In this document: positions 8,830-17,371 of the stretch, one piece after another
How positions within the stretch are numbered: position 1 is the first letter of the stretch
How the letters are laid out: each line of letters starts with the position of its first letter
Assembly: GCA_016286385.1 (NCBI GenBank)
Contig: JAEESO010000003.1
Location: forward strand, 62,001-126,000
Origin: Bacteroidales bacterium
GTDB taxonomy: Bacteria > Bacteroidota > Bacteroidia > Bacteroidales > UBA932
DNA length: 64,000 nucleotides
Reading direction: 5' to 3'
Position numbers and translations under genes: made by a program
Notes under the pieces: model-generated
Told to the model about the DNA's origin: nothing
The model's input: the letters and a program-made list of their open reading frames with translations, nothing else
Database searches by the model: none

Positions 8830-10068
8830 CTATTTATGGAAGCGGACAAAAGATTTCTTGAAAATAGCGGGCACCTGATCATTGGTTTTAATTGATGAAG
8901 GGACAGCTGAAGTACCGGCCTTGCTTATATTTGCAGGGATACTCAAATCTTCAACACCATTCAAACCATACCACCCGGCTGCGTAGTCGGCAGTGTCTTC
9001 TGTCTGGTAATCCAACACAGTGAGAGCGGATGCGGCGACATCGTTACCCTGAGTATCTTTATAAGGAATAGGCTCTATAGTGGCCACTCCGGCTTTGGAC
9101 ATTGTTCCAGCTGCCAAGATGCCATTTTCTTCGTCGCCATAACGAAGATTGTTTCCGTCAACACCGATAAAATAGTACTCATCGATGTCGTATTCGAACA
9201 CTTTCTGGCAGATAAACAGTATGTCTCCGCTTTCTTCATCAAAAACCACGATAGGCTGAAAATAGTCGGCCAGCTCGCCAAAACCAGTATCGGTCATAAC
9301 CAATGCCTCGCCAGGGTAATCTTCCGAAGCCGTGAATGTCAGGGTTCTGCCTGTAAGGTTCCAAGTACCAATCCAATCTTCATAGGTAGCTTTAAACTCT
9401 CCGGGATTGTCTCCACCACCGGGGTTGTCTCCGCCGCCGGGGTTGTCACCACCCTCTCCGGAAGGATTCAGGGCCTGCTTGATGACTACCTTACGCACAT
9501 CATCGCCGGCCTTCCAGGTAACGGAACCCTCACGGGCCTCAGCATTGGGGTTCTTGGCAACACCTATGACAATTTCCTCATCTCCGGCAGTAACTGAAAT
9601 CCAGTCCTGACCGTCAACGTCAAGGCGGACAGTTGCGTCTACCTTGTGGAACTTAAGCTTCAGGGATCCGCCATTATATCCAAACTCATACTCCGGCTCC
9701 CAGAAATAGTCACTGGGGGTGCCGGGCTGCTTGGCCTGAAGGCTGCATGACTGCTCTCCGGACTTAATGGTCACGGTGGAGTAACGGGTATAGATGGAAT
9801 TGTTGAGAGGAGCAGAGATATACACGAAACGACCGCGAACCTCAGTCCCCACCCATTCCGAAGAAGCCTTTACCTCCAGGGGAGATGCTGTCTTGAATTC
9901 AAGGCAGATTTCTCCGCCTTCAGATTTAAACTCAAGGGCGCCAGGGCCTTCAAACTCCAGTTTTGGAGTAGTCTGGTATTTGGCAGGAACTTCTTGAGTA
10001 GCCTTACGGCAGGAAAGAGCAGTGAGCGCGATAAGAGCTATGCTTGCAAATGTAAAAATCTTCTTCAT
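8830..10068 (-). CDS. BACON-domain lipoprotein with C-terminal W-module
   Basis: The 412-residue protein has an SPII signal with Cys20 (TALSC). Two BACON-like domains (about 36-115 and 120-200, the second with DGQDWISV) are followed by a flexible linker of GGDNP repeats (about 205-223). A single beta module starts at YEDWIGTW (about 229). The same module occurs three times in the collagen-like lipoprotein and twice in the first gene of the operon. BACON domains generally act as spacers or ligand-contact domains on surface lipoproteins. Seven bases separate it from the protease gene downstream. Ligand unknown. Confidence 0.75.
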   Translation of the reverse strand: MKKIFTFASIALIALTALSCRKATQEVPAKYQTTPKLEFEGPGALEFKSEGGEICLEFKTASPLEVKASSEWVGTEVRGRFVYISAPLNNSIYTRYSTVTIKSGEQSCSLQAKQPGTPSDYFWEPEYEFGYNGGSLKLKFHKVDATVRLDVDGQDWISVTAGDEEIVIGVAKNPNAEAREGSVTWKAGDDVRKVVIKQALNPSGEGGDNPGGGDNPGGGDNPGEFKATYEDWIGTWNLTGRTLTFTASEDYPGEALVMTDTGFGELADYFQPIVVFDEESGDILFICQKVFEYDIDEYYFIGVDGNNLRYGDEENGILAAGTMSKAGVATIEPIPYKDTQGNDVAASALTVLDYQTEDTADYAAGWYGLNGVEDLSIPANISKAGTSAVPSSIKTNDQVPAIFKKSFVRFHK

Positions 10069-10075
10069 AACGCTA

Positions 10076-11395
10076 TTACTCTACAATTTTGGTCAAAGTG
10101 ATAGGGAATGACATTTCTGCATCCTTCTCAAAGAACTGCCATTCTGGAATAGTAATACCTCCTTTAACATAAGTATTCGATGAAGGAGCTCCTGTGAATT
10201 CTGCCAGCCAGAATGAGCTTATAGCAATAGAAGGATAATAGCCGGCATCAGTGAATGTTAAAACAAAATTGTCCTTCTCAACGTCATCTACTTTTGTGCA
10301 TACTGCAGCCGAAGGAGACCAGGTCAATGTACTGCCGTCAGATACCGTTAGCCAATACTGGCTATCTCCACTGTCGCTGACTCCTATCTGTTGGACAAAG
10401 ATAAGCAGGATGCCCTGACCCGCACTGTAACGGACATCAATGTCATACATGGCACTGAGACCGCTTAGTTTGTAAGAAGAACCCTTCTTCACTTCTGAAA
10501 GCGTCACCTCACGGGTCCCAAGAGCATTCTTAAGCTGATACTTGCCAAGATACTTGCTATAAGGCATATATCCCTCAGGAACTACCATATTGAAGGTTAT
10601 ACCGTTGGAAATAAGCGATGCGTTATCCGAATCAAAGACAAAATCCTTGAATACTACGCCCTGTAAATCCAGAGGCTCATAAAGGCTAAATCCGGTAGGA
10701 GTGAACCTAAAAGGAATGCTTGTCAGTTCATCCTCTAATGCACCCTTACGGCCGATAGTGATAGTACGGTTGCCAAGGTCCAGTTCCATCACAACCAAAC
10801 CACCGGAAATCTCTGCCTCAACCATGCCGAGCGTCATATCTTGACTCATCTGTACTACCTTCTGGATATAGGTATCAGGAGCCTCCTCCAGGGGATACAT
10901 CTTGAAAATGTTGCGTGAACGCTTGCCGCGCATCACCACGGAATCCTGGCAGGCGCTCATGAGTTCAAACTCAAAGTCTCCGCCACGGGACTGGTAATAC
11001 TCAGATGAAGACGTGGAGAAATAGTGCATGGCTACATTATAGGTGTCGAATGACAGGACGGGGCCGTCGTCACGGGAAAGCTTGTAGTTACAACTGTCTC
11101 CCCAGCCCGCTGCAGGTGTTACATCCTCGTGGAAGATGGTTGCTTCACCTTTTGCAGGTTTGTCGAACTGGATGGTGTAGATGCTGCCACCCATTGTTTT
11201 GTCCTGCTGCGTGAAGTATGCCATATACCATCCGTATCCACCCTTGGGGTTGGAAAGCACATTCTGGAATCTATCCAGGACGTTTTCCATACGGGAAGAT
11301 GCAGAATTGCTAAAGACGGGCTTCTCCATCTGCTGGCAGGAAACCAGAGAAGCTGCCGCAAGAAGAGCTATTAGGAAAAAATATCTTGTTTTCAT
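10076..11395 (-). CDS. DUF4302-type surface lipoprotein
   Basis: The 439-residue protein (start chosen at the second Met, directly before a Lys/Arg-led signal) has lipobox LVSC with Cys20. The following RMENVLDRFQNVLSNPKGGY and the GGSIYTIQF region match my memory of the DUF4302 family. That family is found beside SusC/SusD and HExxH lipoproteins in Bacteroidota. A segment at about 282 (YSKYLGKYQL) resembles the module seen in neighbouring lipoproteins. It sits between the metallohydrolase and the BACON protein with gaps of 13 and 7 bases. Function unknown; it is likely an accessory binding protein of the importer. Confidence 0.75.
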   Translation of the reverse strand: MKTRYFFLIALLAAASLVSCQQMEKPVFSNSASSRMENVLDRFQNVLSNPKGGYGWYMAYFTQQDKTMGGSIYTIQFDKPAKGEATIFHEDVTPAAGWGDSCNYKLSRDDGPVLSFDTYNVAMHYFSTSSSEYYQSRGGDFEFELMSACQDSVVMRGKRSRNIFKMYPLEEAPDTYIQKVVQMSQDMTLGMVEAEISGGLVVMELDLGNRTITIGRKGALEDELTSIPFRFTPTGFSLYEPLDLQGVVFKDFVFDSDNASLISNGITFNMVVPEGYMPYSKYLGKYQLKNALGTREVTLSEVKKGSSYKLSGLSAMYDIDVRYSAGQGILLIFVQQIGVSDSGDSQYWLTVSDGSTLTWSPSAAVCTKVDDVEKDNFVLTFTDAGYYPSIAISSFWLAEFTGAPSSNTYVKGGITIPEWQFFEKDAEMSFPITLTKIVE

Positions 11396-11408
11396 ATGCA
11401 TAGGTTTC

Positions 11409-12317
11409 TTAGATTGTTAAATCTTCAAGATCCACTTTGTCGGCAAGGATGTCGGAAGTACGGCGGAGAACCACTTCACGGAGTTCTTCCAGATCGATAT
11501 TCCATGAATCCAGCATATAGCTACGCACAAACTCCAGTTTTGTCCTGATCTTGGCGGCGCCGTCAGAACCGGCATCCGCGAGCCACTGATTCCACTGCTC
11601 CGGAGTGTTGATAATGTAGGTAGAGAGCATCTCGGCAAAGTCTTCTTTGTCGGAGTGCTGGGAATACTGGGAGATGAAACCGTATTTCAGGTAGTCTGTA
11701 CGGTGAGTGGAATTCCATGCTCCAAGCACATAGTCCGTACCTGTGACCTGCTGATAATCAGAAGAGAAATTCTTGGTCTGATTGAGGATGTGGGTGAACT
11801 CGTGGTGGATAGTCTTGAAATAATACTCGTTGAGAGTTGTAGGATCCTGGGCCTCAATAGCTTTTTCAAGATAATAGTTGAGGTGATTCACTCCGCCAAG
11901 GAAGATCTTACGGCCACCTTCAGCGGTACCAAGAATCATGGAACCGTTGTTGTCATAGTGGAAAGTTCCTTCCAGGAAGAACAACTTGGGGAAATAACTG
12001 CATGTGAAGGTTGTTCCTGCAACCTCATCATAAGTATCCACACATAGATACTTCACAAGATGTGCGTAAACTATTGACTGCTTGTAATCGGCTGGGACAG
12101 TCCAATATGCAAGGTTGGACTCCATAAGCTCATAGCGATACTTGAAATCAATATTGTACGGAAGGAGGAAATTGGCATCAAGCCACTTGTCAAAATCCGT
12201 TTTTTCTGCACGGGACTCCTTGATCACGCTTTCATCGCTCAAGATTTCCTTCTGGCAGGAAGCAAGGGCTGCAATGATTGCAGCAGATACTGCGAATAAC
12301 TTAATATAACGTTTCAT
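11409..12317 (-). CDS. Import-associated zinc metallohydrolase lipoprotein (HExxH)
   Basis: The 302-residue lipoprotein (lipobox ALASC, Cys21) carries the zinc motif HEFTH at 172-176, with later conserved Glu/Asp-rich residues (SDKEDFAEML) that could give the third ligand. It matches the Bacteroidota family described as substrate-import-associated zinc metallohydrolase lipoproteins. These are encoded next to SusC/SusD pairs. It follows SusD by 15 bases and precedes DUF4302 by 13. A peptidase acting at the cell surface is the natural reading, but the substrate is not known. Confidence 0.85.
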   Translation of the reverse strand: MKRYIKLFAVSAAIIAALASCQKEILSDESVIKESRAEKTDFDKWLDANFLLPYNIDFKYRYELMESNLAYWTVPADYKQSIVYAHLVKYLCVDTYDEVAGTTFTCSYFPKLFFLEGTFHYDNNGSMILGTAEGGRKIFLGGVNHLNYYLEKAIEAQDPTTLNEYYFKTIHHEFTHILNQTKNFSSDYQQVTGTDYVLGAWNSTHRTDYLKYGFISQYSQHSDKEDFAEMLSTYIINTPEQWNQWLADAGSDGAAKIRTKLEFVRSYMLDSWNIDLEELREVVLRRTSDILADKVDLEDLTI

Positions 12318-12332
12318 AGTAATGTCCTCCTT

Positions 12333-13985
12333 TTACTTATTACGGGGATTAGCCTCAAGCCCGGCTTCAATGACCTGCCTGGGGAGTTGGATAGCCCTAC
12401 GGGGATCATCTTTAAGCAATGTGTCATCCAGACGCGCTGGAGTACCGTCACTGCCGTATGTCCTGCGCCAAATCTCAATTCCATAGCGCTTGACATCCCA
12501 CCAGCGAAGACCAAGTGCGTGTCCCTCAATACGGCGGAAACCAAGTACGCACTGAATCATACACTCACGTACGCCATTCTCTGCACCGATGCTGAATGCG
12601 GGATTGAGGTGCTTCTTAATGGTGGAATTGTTCCAAGTAGCGTATGTGAACACTACATCGTTTCCGTTTACGTCCTTCACGGGATTTCCGTCCTTGTCAA
12701 GAACAATGTGATCCTCGTAGAATTCTGTGATTTTCTCGGGCGTCAGGACTACATCTGTCTTGATGGTGTTCTGCATCCACATAGTGAGGTCATCTGCTGC
12801 TTCCTCATATTTACCCAGCATTACACGGGCTTCGGCCCTGATGAGGAGTGTCTCATCAATAGTGAGGGCGGGGAAGAATACATAAGGAGTTACAGTTCCG
12901 GCAACTGCGTCGGCAATCTTTGAGTGCTCATTGACCTTCCAGCTGAATACGGCGTCAAAGTTATTACCGCTGTACTGTGCCGGCGGCATATAATAAAGAT
13001 TTGACGAGCCGCTGAAGCCAGCCTCATTGCCCCAGATATTGGCAGCGAAGAGGTCCTCGTTGTTGGCAATATAACGGGAGTGGGAATATTTGTCGGAGTA
13101 GCCGTAAGGATATGTGGAGATTCGGCCGTACAGGGAGTTTGAACCAAGCATGAGAAGGTTTGCCTTCTCTGAAGGGTCTATATACTGGTTTGCCCAGGCA
13201 TTCCTGTCCCTGGTAATGGTGCTGAACTTCTTGAGGTCACGCAGCTGAGGTTCTGCGCCAAGGCAGGCATTTGCATATTGCTCTGCTTTCTCCCAATCCT
13301 GATAGAAGAGGTAGAAGCGGGCGGCAAATGCGTTGGAAGCACGCTGCGTAAAGTGATATGAAGGAACTGCATAATAGGCATCCGAAATATTGGGAAGGGC
13401 AGCCTGGATGTCTTTGTCTATATTCTCATAGACTTCGGCCACAGTACCTCTCTCATACTTGGGATTCAGTGCGGTTTCCGCGTGAGTCATATACGGAATA
13501 CCGAGATCCTCGTTTGAAGTATCGGGGTTGTAGTTCATGCAGAATGTGTTCACCAGTATGAAGTGGGAGAATGCACGGCACATAAGAGCTTCAGCGTATT
13601 CTGCCTCCATGCCCATTGCCTCCGGTCCACCGCCTTCGTCAATAGTAAGGATTACCTGGTTGGCAGCTGCAATAGCAATATAACCGGTTTCCCAAACCCA
13701 GGCCGGGCACTCAAACCAGTCTTCGGTCACATCACTCCAAGACCAGATCTGATCAAAAATCTGCATTGTATTTGGATTGTTTTCCCCAATGCAGTCAGCA
13801 TTGTCAGACATCATCTCATTGAAACCAAGATAGTCGGACTGGGGATAAGCAGACATCAGCAGGCTACGGATTTTATCCGGAGTATCCAGCTCTGTACGGT
13901 TATCGGGAAGAGTATCCAGGAACTTGTCGCAAGAAACAAGGCCCAAGAGCATCAGGGATGCAGCGAAAATATATTTTGTTTTCAT
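12333..13985 (-). CDS. SusD/RagB-family nutrient-binding lipoprotein
   Basis: The 550-residue lipoprotein (lipobox GLVSC) begins with the SusD-typical DKFLDTLPDNRTELDTPDKI. It contains TPR-like helices with WVWETGYIAIAAANQVI and AEALMCRAFSHFILVNTFC. The C-terminus has the conserved RRIEGHALGLRWWDVKRYG segment. SusD proteins cap the SusC barrel and bind the substrate. It follows SusC by 17 bases. The presence of proteases downstream and the absence of glycosidases suggest peptides or glycoproteins rather than plain glycans as ligand. Confidence 0.95.
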   Translation of the reverse strand: MKTKYIFAASLMLLGLVSCDKFLDTLPDNRTELDTPDKIRSLLMSAYPQSDYLGFNEMMSDNADCIGENNPNTMQIFDQIWSWSDVTEDWFECPAWVWETGYIAIAAANQVILTIDEGGGPEAMGMEAEYAEALMCRAFSHFILVNTFCMNYNPDTSNEDLGIPYMTHAETALNPKYERGTVAEVYENIDKDIQAALPNISDAYYAVPSYHFTQRASNAFAARFYLFYQDWEKAEQYANACLGAEPQLRDLKKFSTITRDRNAWANQYIDPSEKANLLMLGSNSLYGRISTYPYGYSDKYSHSRYIANNEDLFAANIWGNEAGFSGSSNLYYMPPAQYSGNNFDAVFSWKVNEHSKIADAVAGTVTPYVFFPALTIDETLLIRAEARVMLGKYEEAADDLTMWMQNTIKTDVVLTPEKITEFYEDHIVLDKDGNPVKDVNGNDVVFTYATWNNSTIKKHLNPAFSIGAENGVRECMIQCVLGFRRIEGHALGLRWWDVKRYGIEIWRRTYGSDGTPARLDDTLLKDDPRRAIQLPRQVIEAGLEANPRNK

Positions 13986-14002
13986 ATTGTTGAGCCGTCT
14001 AA

Positions 14003-17000
14003 TTAAAGTCCAATTTTAAGAGTCATAGTAAACTGCTTGGCCATAGGAAGGGCAACACCACCGGTATTGAAGAATTCCGGATCCTGACCATTCAGTTTGG
14101 GATCGGCATAGATGAGGAAAAGGTTGGTAGCCTGAAGCTTGAGTCCAAGGCTTCCGATACCAAGTTTACTCACTATGGATTTAGGGAAATCATAGGCAAG
14201 AGACAGTTCCTTAAGCCTGATGAAATCACCCTTGGCTACACGGTCTGTGGAATAGTTGTATGCATTGTAGGCGCGGCTCAGATACTGGCCGTCCTCAACA
14301 TAAACACGGTTTTGCCAACTTGAAGCGATAACGGGGATGGTAGTATAAGCCTCATCTCCGGGGACTACCCAACGGTTTGCAAATTCACGGGGCATCGAAT
14401 CAAGGTCTGAGTAGGAGCTCTTGAACACACGGTCAAGACGAACCACATTACCGAAGGAATAGGTAATGAACACGTTAAGCTTGAAGCCTTTCCAGGAGAA
14501 GATGTTACCAAATGAGCCCACATCTGTAGGATCAACGCTTCCGGAATACTTCAGGAATTCCAGTTTCTCAGGGTCTGAGGCCTGGAAGTCGAAGTCGGCC
14601 ACCGTTGCTTCCTTGTTCTGGTTGATGAAGGTGGGAAGACCTTCTTCGTTAAGACCGGTGAAAGGAATTGAGAAGAGGCTCCTCACGGGATAACCCTCCA
14701 TAGCAAAGCCGGAGCCGCTCACCATAGGAAGGATCCTGGATGTATTCTCAAGCTTTGTTACAACGTTGTGAGAGTGTGAATATATTAAACTTGTGGTCCA
14801 GCTGAAGTCCCTTGTCTTGACATTTGTAGTGGAAAGGGAGAGCTCTACACCATCAGAGTGCATTGAAGCGGAGTTACCATACTTGGTAATACCTGCACCA
14901 CCGATACCCTGAGTATTGACGGGGCCGATTAGGTCGAAGTTGTTACGGGTGTACCAGTCGGCCACAAAATTGATGCGGTTGTCAAACAGGCCGATTTCCA
15001 TACCGATATTGAACTCGTGCTTTTTCTCATATGTGAGCTCATAGTTAGCAAGGTCGGCGATTTCAAGGCCCGTTTCCTGAACGCTTGTGAAGGGACGGAA
15101 AGGAGTATTGGCCCTGATGACAACCTGTGAGTTTGTCACGGAAGAAGGACCGCGGTCACCGGTAAGGGAGTATGAAGCCTTGAAACTGAGGTGGGAAATG
15201 GTTGGATAAGCACCTTTCATCCACTCTTCCTCGTGAACGTTCCAGGAACCGGAAATGTTCCAGGTAGGAAGCCAGCGGGCTGTACGGGACTTACCAAGGC
15301 GGTTGGTCCCCTCATAACGGATGGTTCCGTTAAGGGTGTACCGGCCTTTGTAGGAATAGGTTCCGTTTGCGAAGAACGCCGCGCTTCTGTCATGAGTATT
15401 GGTCATAAAGAAGTACTGGGATCCGCCTTCCTGAAGTTTCTTGAAGTACTTGTAGTCAAAAGCCGCAAGTTCACCCATATCAAACTGCATACCGGCACCG
15501 GTGAAAGATGTACCGTGACGGTCTATGCTGTTGATCTCCATACCTCCGTAAAGGTTCACGATGTGTGCCCCTGCAAAAGTATTGCTGTAGTTTGCCGACA
15601 GACGTACATCCCAGCCGTTCATCTCGTTGGAGTTCCTCTCGAAGAAACCGCCGTAAGGCAGGATGCTGATAGGAAGGTCATAGGGACGGTCCGGATCTTC
15701 ATAGAGGAACGGGTTGGAATCCCTGATTGTGGATGTGGACATCTCCCTGTAGGCCATTGCCTGGTTGGACTGGTCTGTGATATAGTGCTCACGGGAAGTT
15801 CCGGTGTACTTATAGGCTGCCAGAGCAGTAAGTTCCAGATGCTTGATGGGCTTGTACTTGACCTCTCCCTGGATACGGAAATCCATAACGCTCAGTTCAA
15901 GGTAGTTATTGTCAAGCTCATGAATGATGTTGAACGGGGAATAGTTACGGGTGTAGTACTCGTTGGGATCAAGTGTCCTGGAGGTGTTCAGGGCGTAGCT
16001 GTAAGGGTTGATATCAAAGTCACGCTTTACAGTACCGAATACCTCATCGGTATCACTGGACAGGGTTCCGGGAGCGTGCTGCTTACGATAGGATGCATTG
16101 CTGATAAGGCCAACGGAGAGGTTTTCCCTGATCTTGTAGGTGGTGTTGATGTTGGCGGTATAACGCTGAACATTGCTCTGAAGGGTCCAACCTGGATCCT
16201 GCATAATGGACATTGAAGCGTAGTAGTTACCCTTTTCTGTACCACCGGATGCACTTACGGAGTGGTTATGCTGAATACTGTGGTTGAACAGGATGTCAAA
16301 CCAGTCTGTATTACGGTATTCAGCAGCTCTCAGGTAAGCGTTGCGGGCCTCCTCCGTGTTGTCCAGGGCGAAAGTACCCGTTGCAGGGTTATACTGGGAA
16401 AGGAGCTGATACATCTTTCCGTATACACCGCTCTGGGAGGCATTGGCCGTAGAAGCGTAATTGAGGAATCCTTTCTGCTGGAGCTCCTGGTAGATTTCCA
16501 TCTGCTCCTGGGAATTCATGATGTTGAAAGTGGTGTATGAGGGCTTGAGCCTGTAGGTATACTCACCGGTATAACTGATACGGCTTTGGCCCGCCTTACC
16601 CTTCTTGGTGGTAACGACAATAACGCCGGCCATCGCGCGCGCGCCATATATAGAGGTGGCGGAGCCGTCCTTCAGGATGTCGAAACTCTCGATATCGTCT
16701 GAGTTGAGGCCTGCGATTGCGCTGGAGATAAGGGTATTGGCATCACCGGATGAAAGGTCATCGGCGCTGACGTCCACAACATCTTCCATGATAACACCGT
16801 CCACAACCCACAGCGGCTTGGAGGAGCCGTAGATGGAGGTTGCACCACGGACGCGGATCTTAGGGGCTGTACCGAATGTACCGGACACATTCTGGACGGA
16901 CACACCGGCGGCGCGGCCTTCCAGGGAACGGGAGATATCGGCCATACCGCTGATATTGGATTCCGCTGCGTCAAGCTTTACGGTTGAACCGGTGTTGAGA

Positions 17001-17353
17001 CGGCGGTCAACGGTGTACATACCGGTTGCCACAGCTGCGTCAAGGACGTTGGCATCCTCCTCCAGGGCGATGCGGACATTGGCGGCAACTGCCACCTGAC
17101 CGTCCTTGTAGCCAAGGTTGGAGGCTATGATGTACTTGGCGCCGGAAGGCACGTTGTTAATCTGGAAATTACCGTCCAGATCGGTGATCGCGTAATACTT
17201 CGTATTCCCGTCAACGGTCACGGTAGCACCCACGAGGGGCTGGCCGTCCGCTGCAGAGAGCACAGTTCCCGACACCGTCTTGGGCTGGGCCTGTGCCACC
17301 GCAGAAGCGAGGACCATCAGGAATGCCGCGAGAAAAAATCTGAATTTTTTCAT
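14003..17353 (-). CDS. SusC/RagA-family TonB-dependent outer-membrane transporter
   Basis: The 1116-residue protein has a type I signal peptide (VAQAQP) and a carboxypeptidase-regulatory-like domain (about 25-95, with VSGTVLSAADGQPLVGATVT). A plug with IRVRGATSIYGSSKPLWVVD and DILKDGSATSIYGARAMAGV follows, then a long beta barrel ending in FTMTLKIGL. The domain order and signatures are those of SusC. No STN domain precedes the plug, so direct coupling to an anti-sigma factor is not expected, and none is encoded nearby. It works with the SusD protein downstream to import substrate using TonB energy. Confidence 0.97.
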   Translation of the reverse strand: MKKFRFFLAAFLMVLASAVAQAQPKTVSGTVLSAADGQPLVGATVTVDGNTKYYAITDLDGNFQINNVPSGAKYIIASNLGYKDGQVAVAANVRIALEEDANVLDAAVATGMYTVDRRLNTGSTVKLDAAESNISGMADISRSLEGRAAGVSVQNVSGTFGTAPKIRVRGATSIYGSSKPLWVVDGVIMEDVVDVSADDLSSGDANTLISSAIAGLNSDDIESFDILKDGSATSIYGARAMAGVIVVTTKKGKAGQSRISYTGEYTYRLKPSYTTFNIMNSQEQMEIYQELQQKGFLNYASTANASQSGVYGKMYQLLSQYNPATGTFALDNTEEARNAYLRAAEYRNTDWFDILFNHSIQHNHSVSASGGTEKGNYYASMSIMQDPGWTLQSNVQRYTANINTTYKIRENLSVGLISNASYRKQHAPGTLSSDTDEVFGTVKRDFDINPYSYALNTSRTLDPNEYYTRNYSPFNIIHELDNNYLELSVMDFRIQGEVKYKPIKHLELTALAAYKYTGTSREHYITDQSNQAMAYREMSTSTIRDSNPFLYEDPDRPYDLPISILPYGGFFERNSNEMNGWDVRLSANYSNTFAGAHIVNLYGGMEINSIDRHGTSFTGAGMQFDMGELAAFDYKYFKKLQEGGSQYFFMTNTHDRSAAFFANGTYSYKGRYTLNGTIRYEGTNRLGKSRTARWLPTWNISGSWNVHEEEWMKGAYPTISHLSFKASYSLTGDRGPSSVTNSQVVIRANTPFRPFTSVQETGLEIADLANYELTYEKKHEFNIGMEIGLFDNRINFVADWYTRNNFDLIGPVNTQGIGGAGITKYGNSASMHSDGVELSLSTTNVKTRDFSWTTSLIYSHSHNVVTKLENTSRILPMVSGSGFAMEGYPVRSLFSIPFTGLNEEGLPTFINQNKEATVADFDFQASDPEKLEFLKYSGSVDPTDVGSFGNIFSWKGFKLNVFITYSFGNVVRLDRVFKSSYSDLDSMPREFANRWVVPGDEAYTTIPVIASSWQNRVYVEDGQYLSRAYNAYNYSTDRVAKGDFIRLKELSLAYDFPKSIVSKLGIGSLGLKLQATNLFLIYADPKLNGQDPEFFNTGGVALPMAKQFTMTLKIGL

Positions 17354-17371
17354 ATAGGATAGCTTCTTTAA

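Noticed and set aside
7830..8861. 343-codon plus-strand open frame opposite the subtilisin-like protease
   Set aside because: The opposite strand carries the full Asp-His-Ser protease. This frame has no recognisable motif or start context.
15191..16216. Long open frame of 341 codons on the plus strand opposite SusC
   Set aside because: It lies wholly antisense to an intact SusC gene, has no signal or domain pattern, and is explained by codon bias of the real frame.
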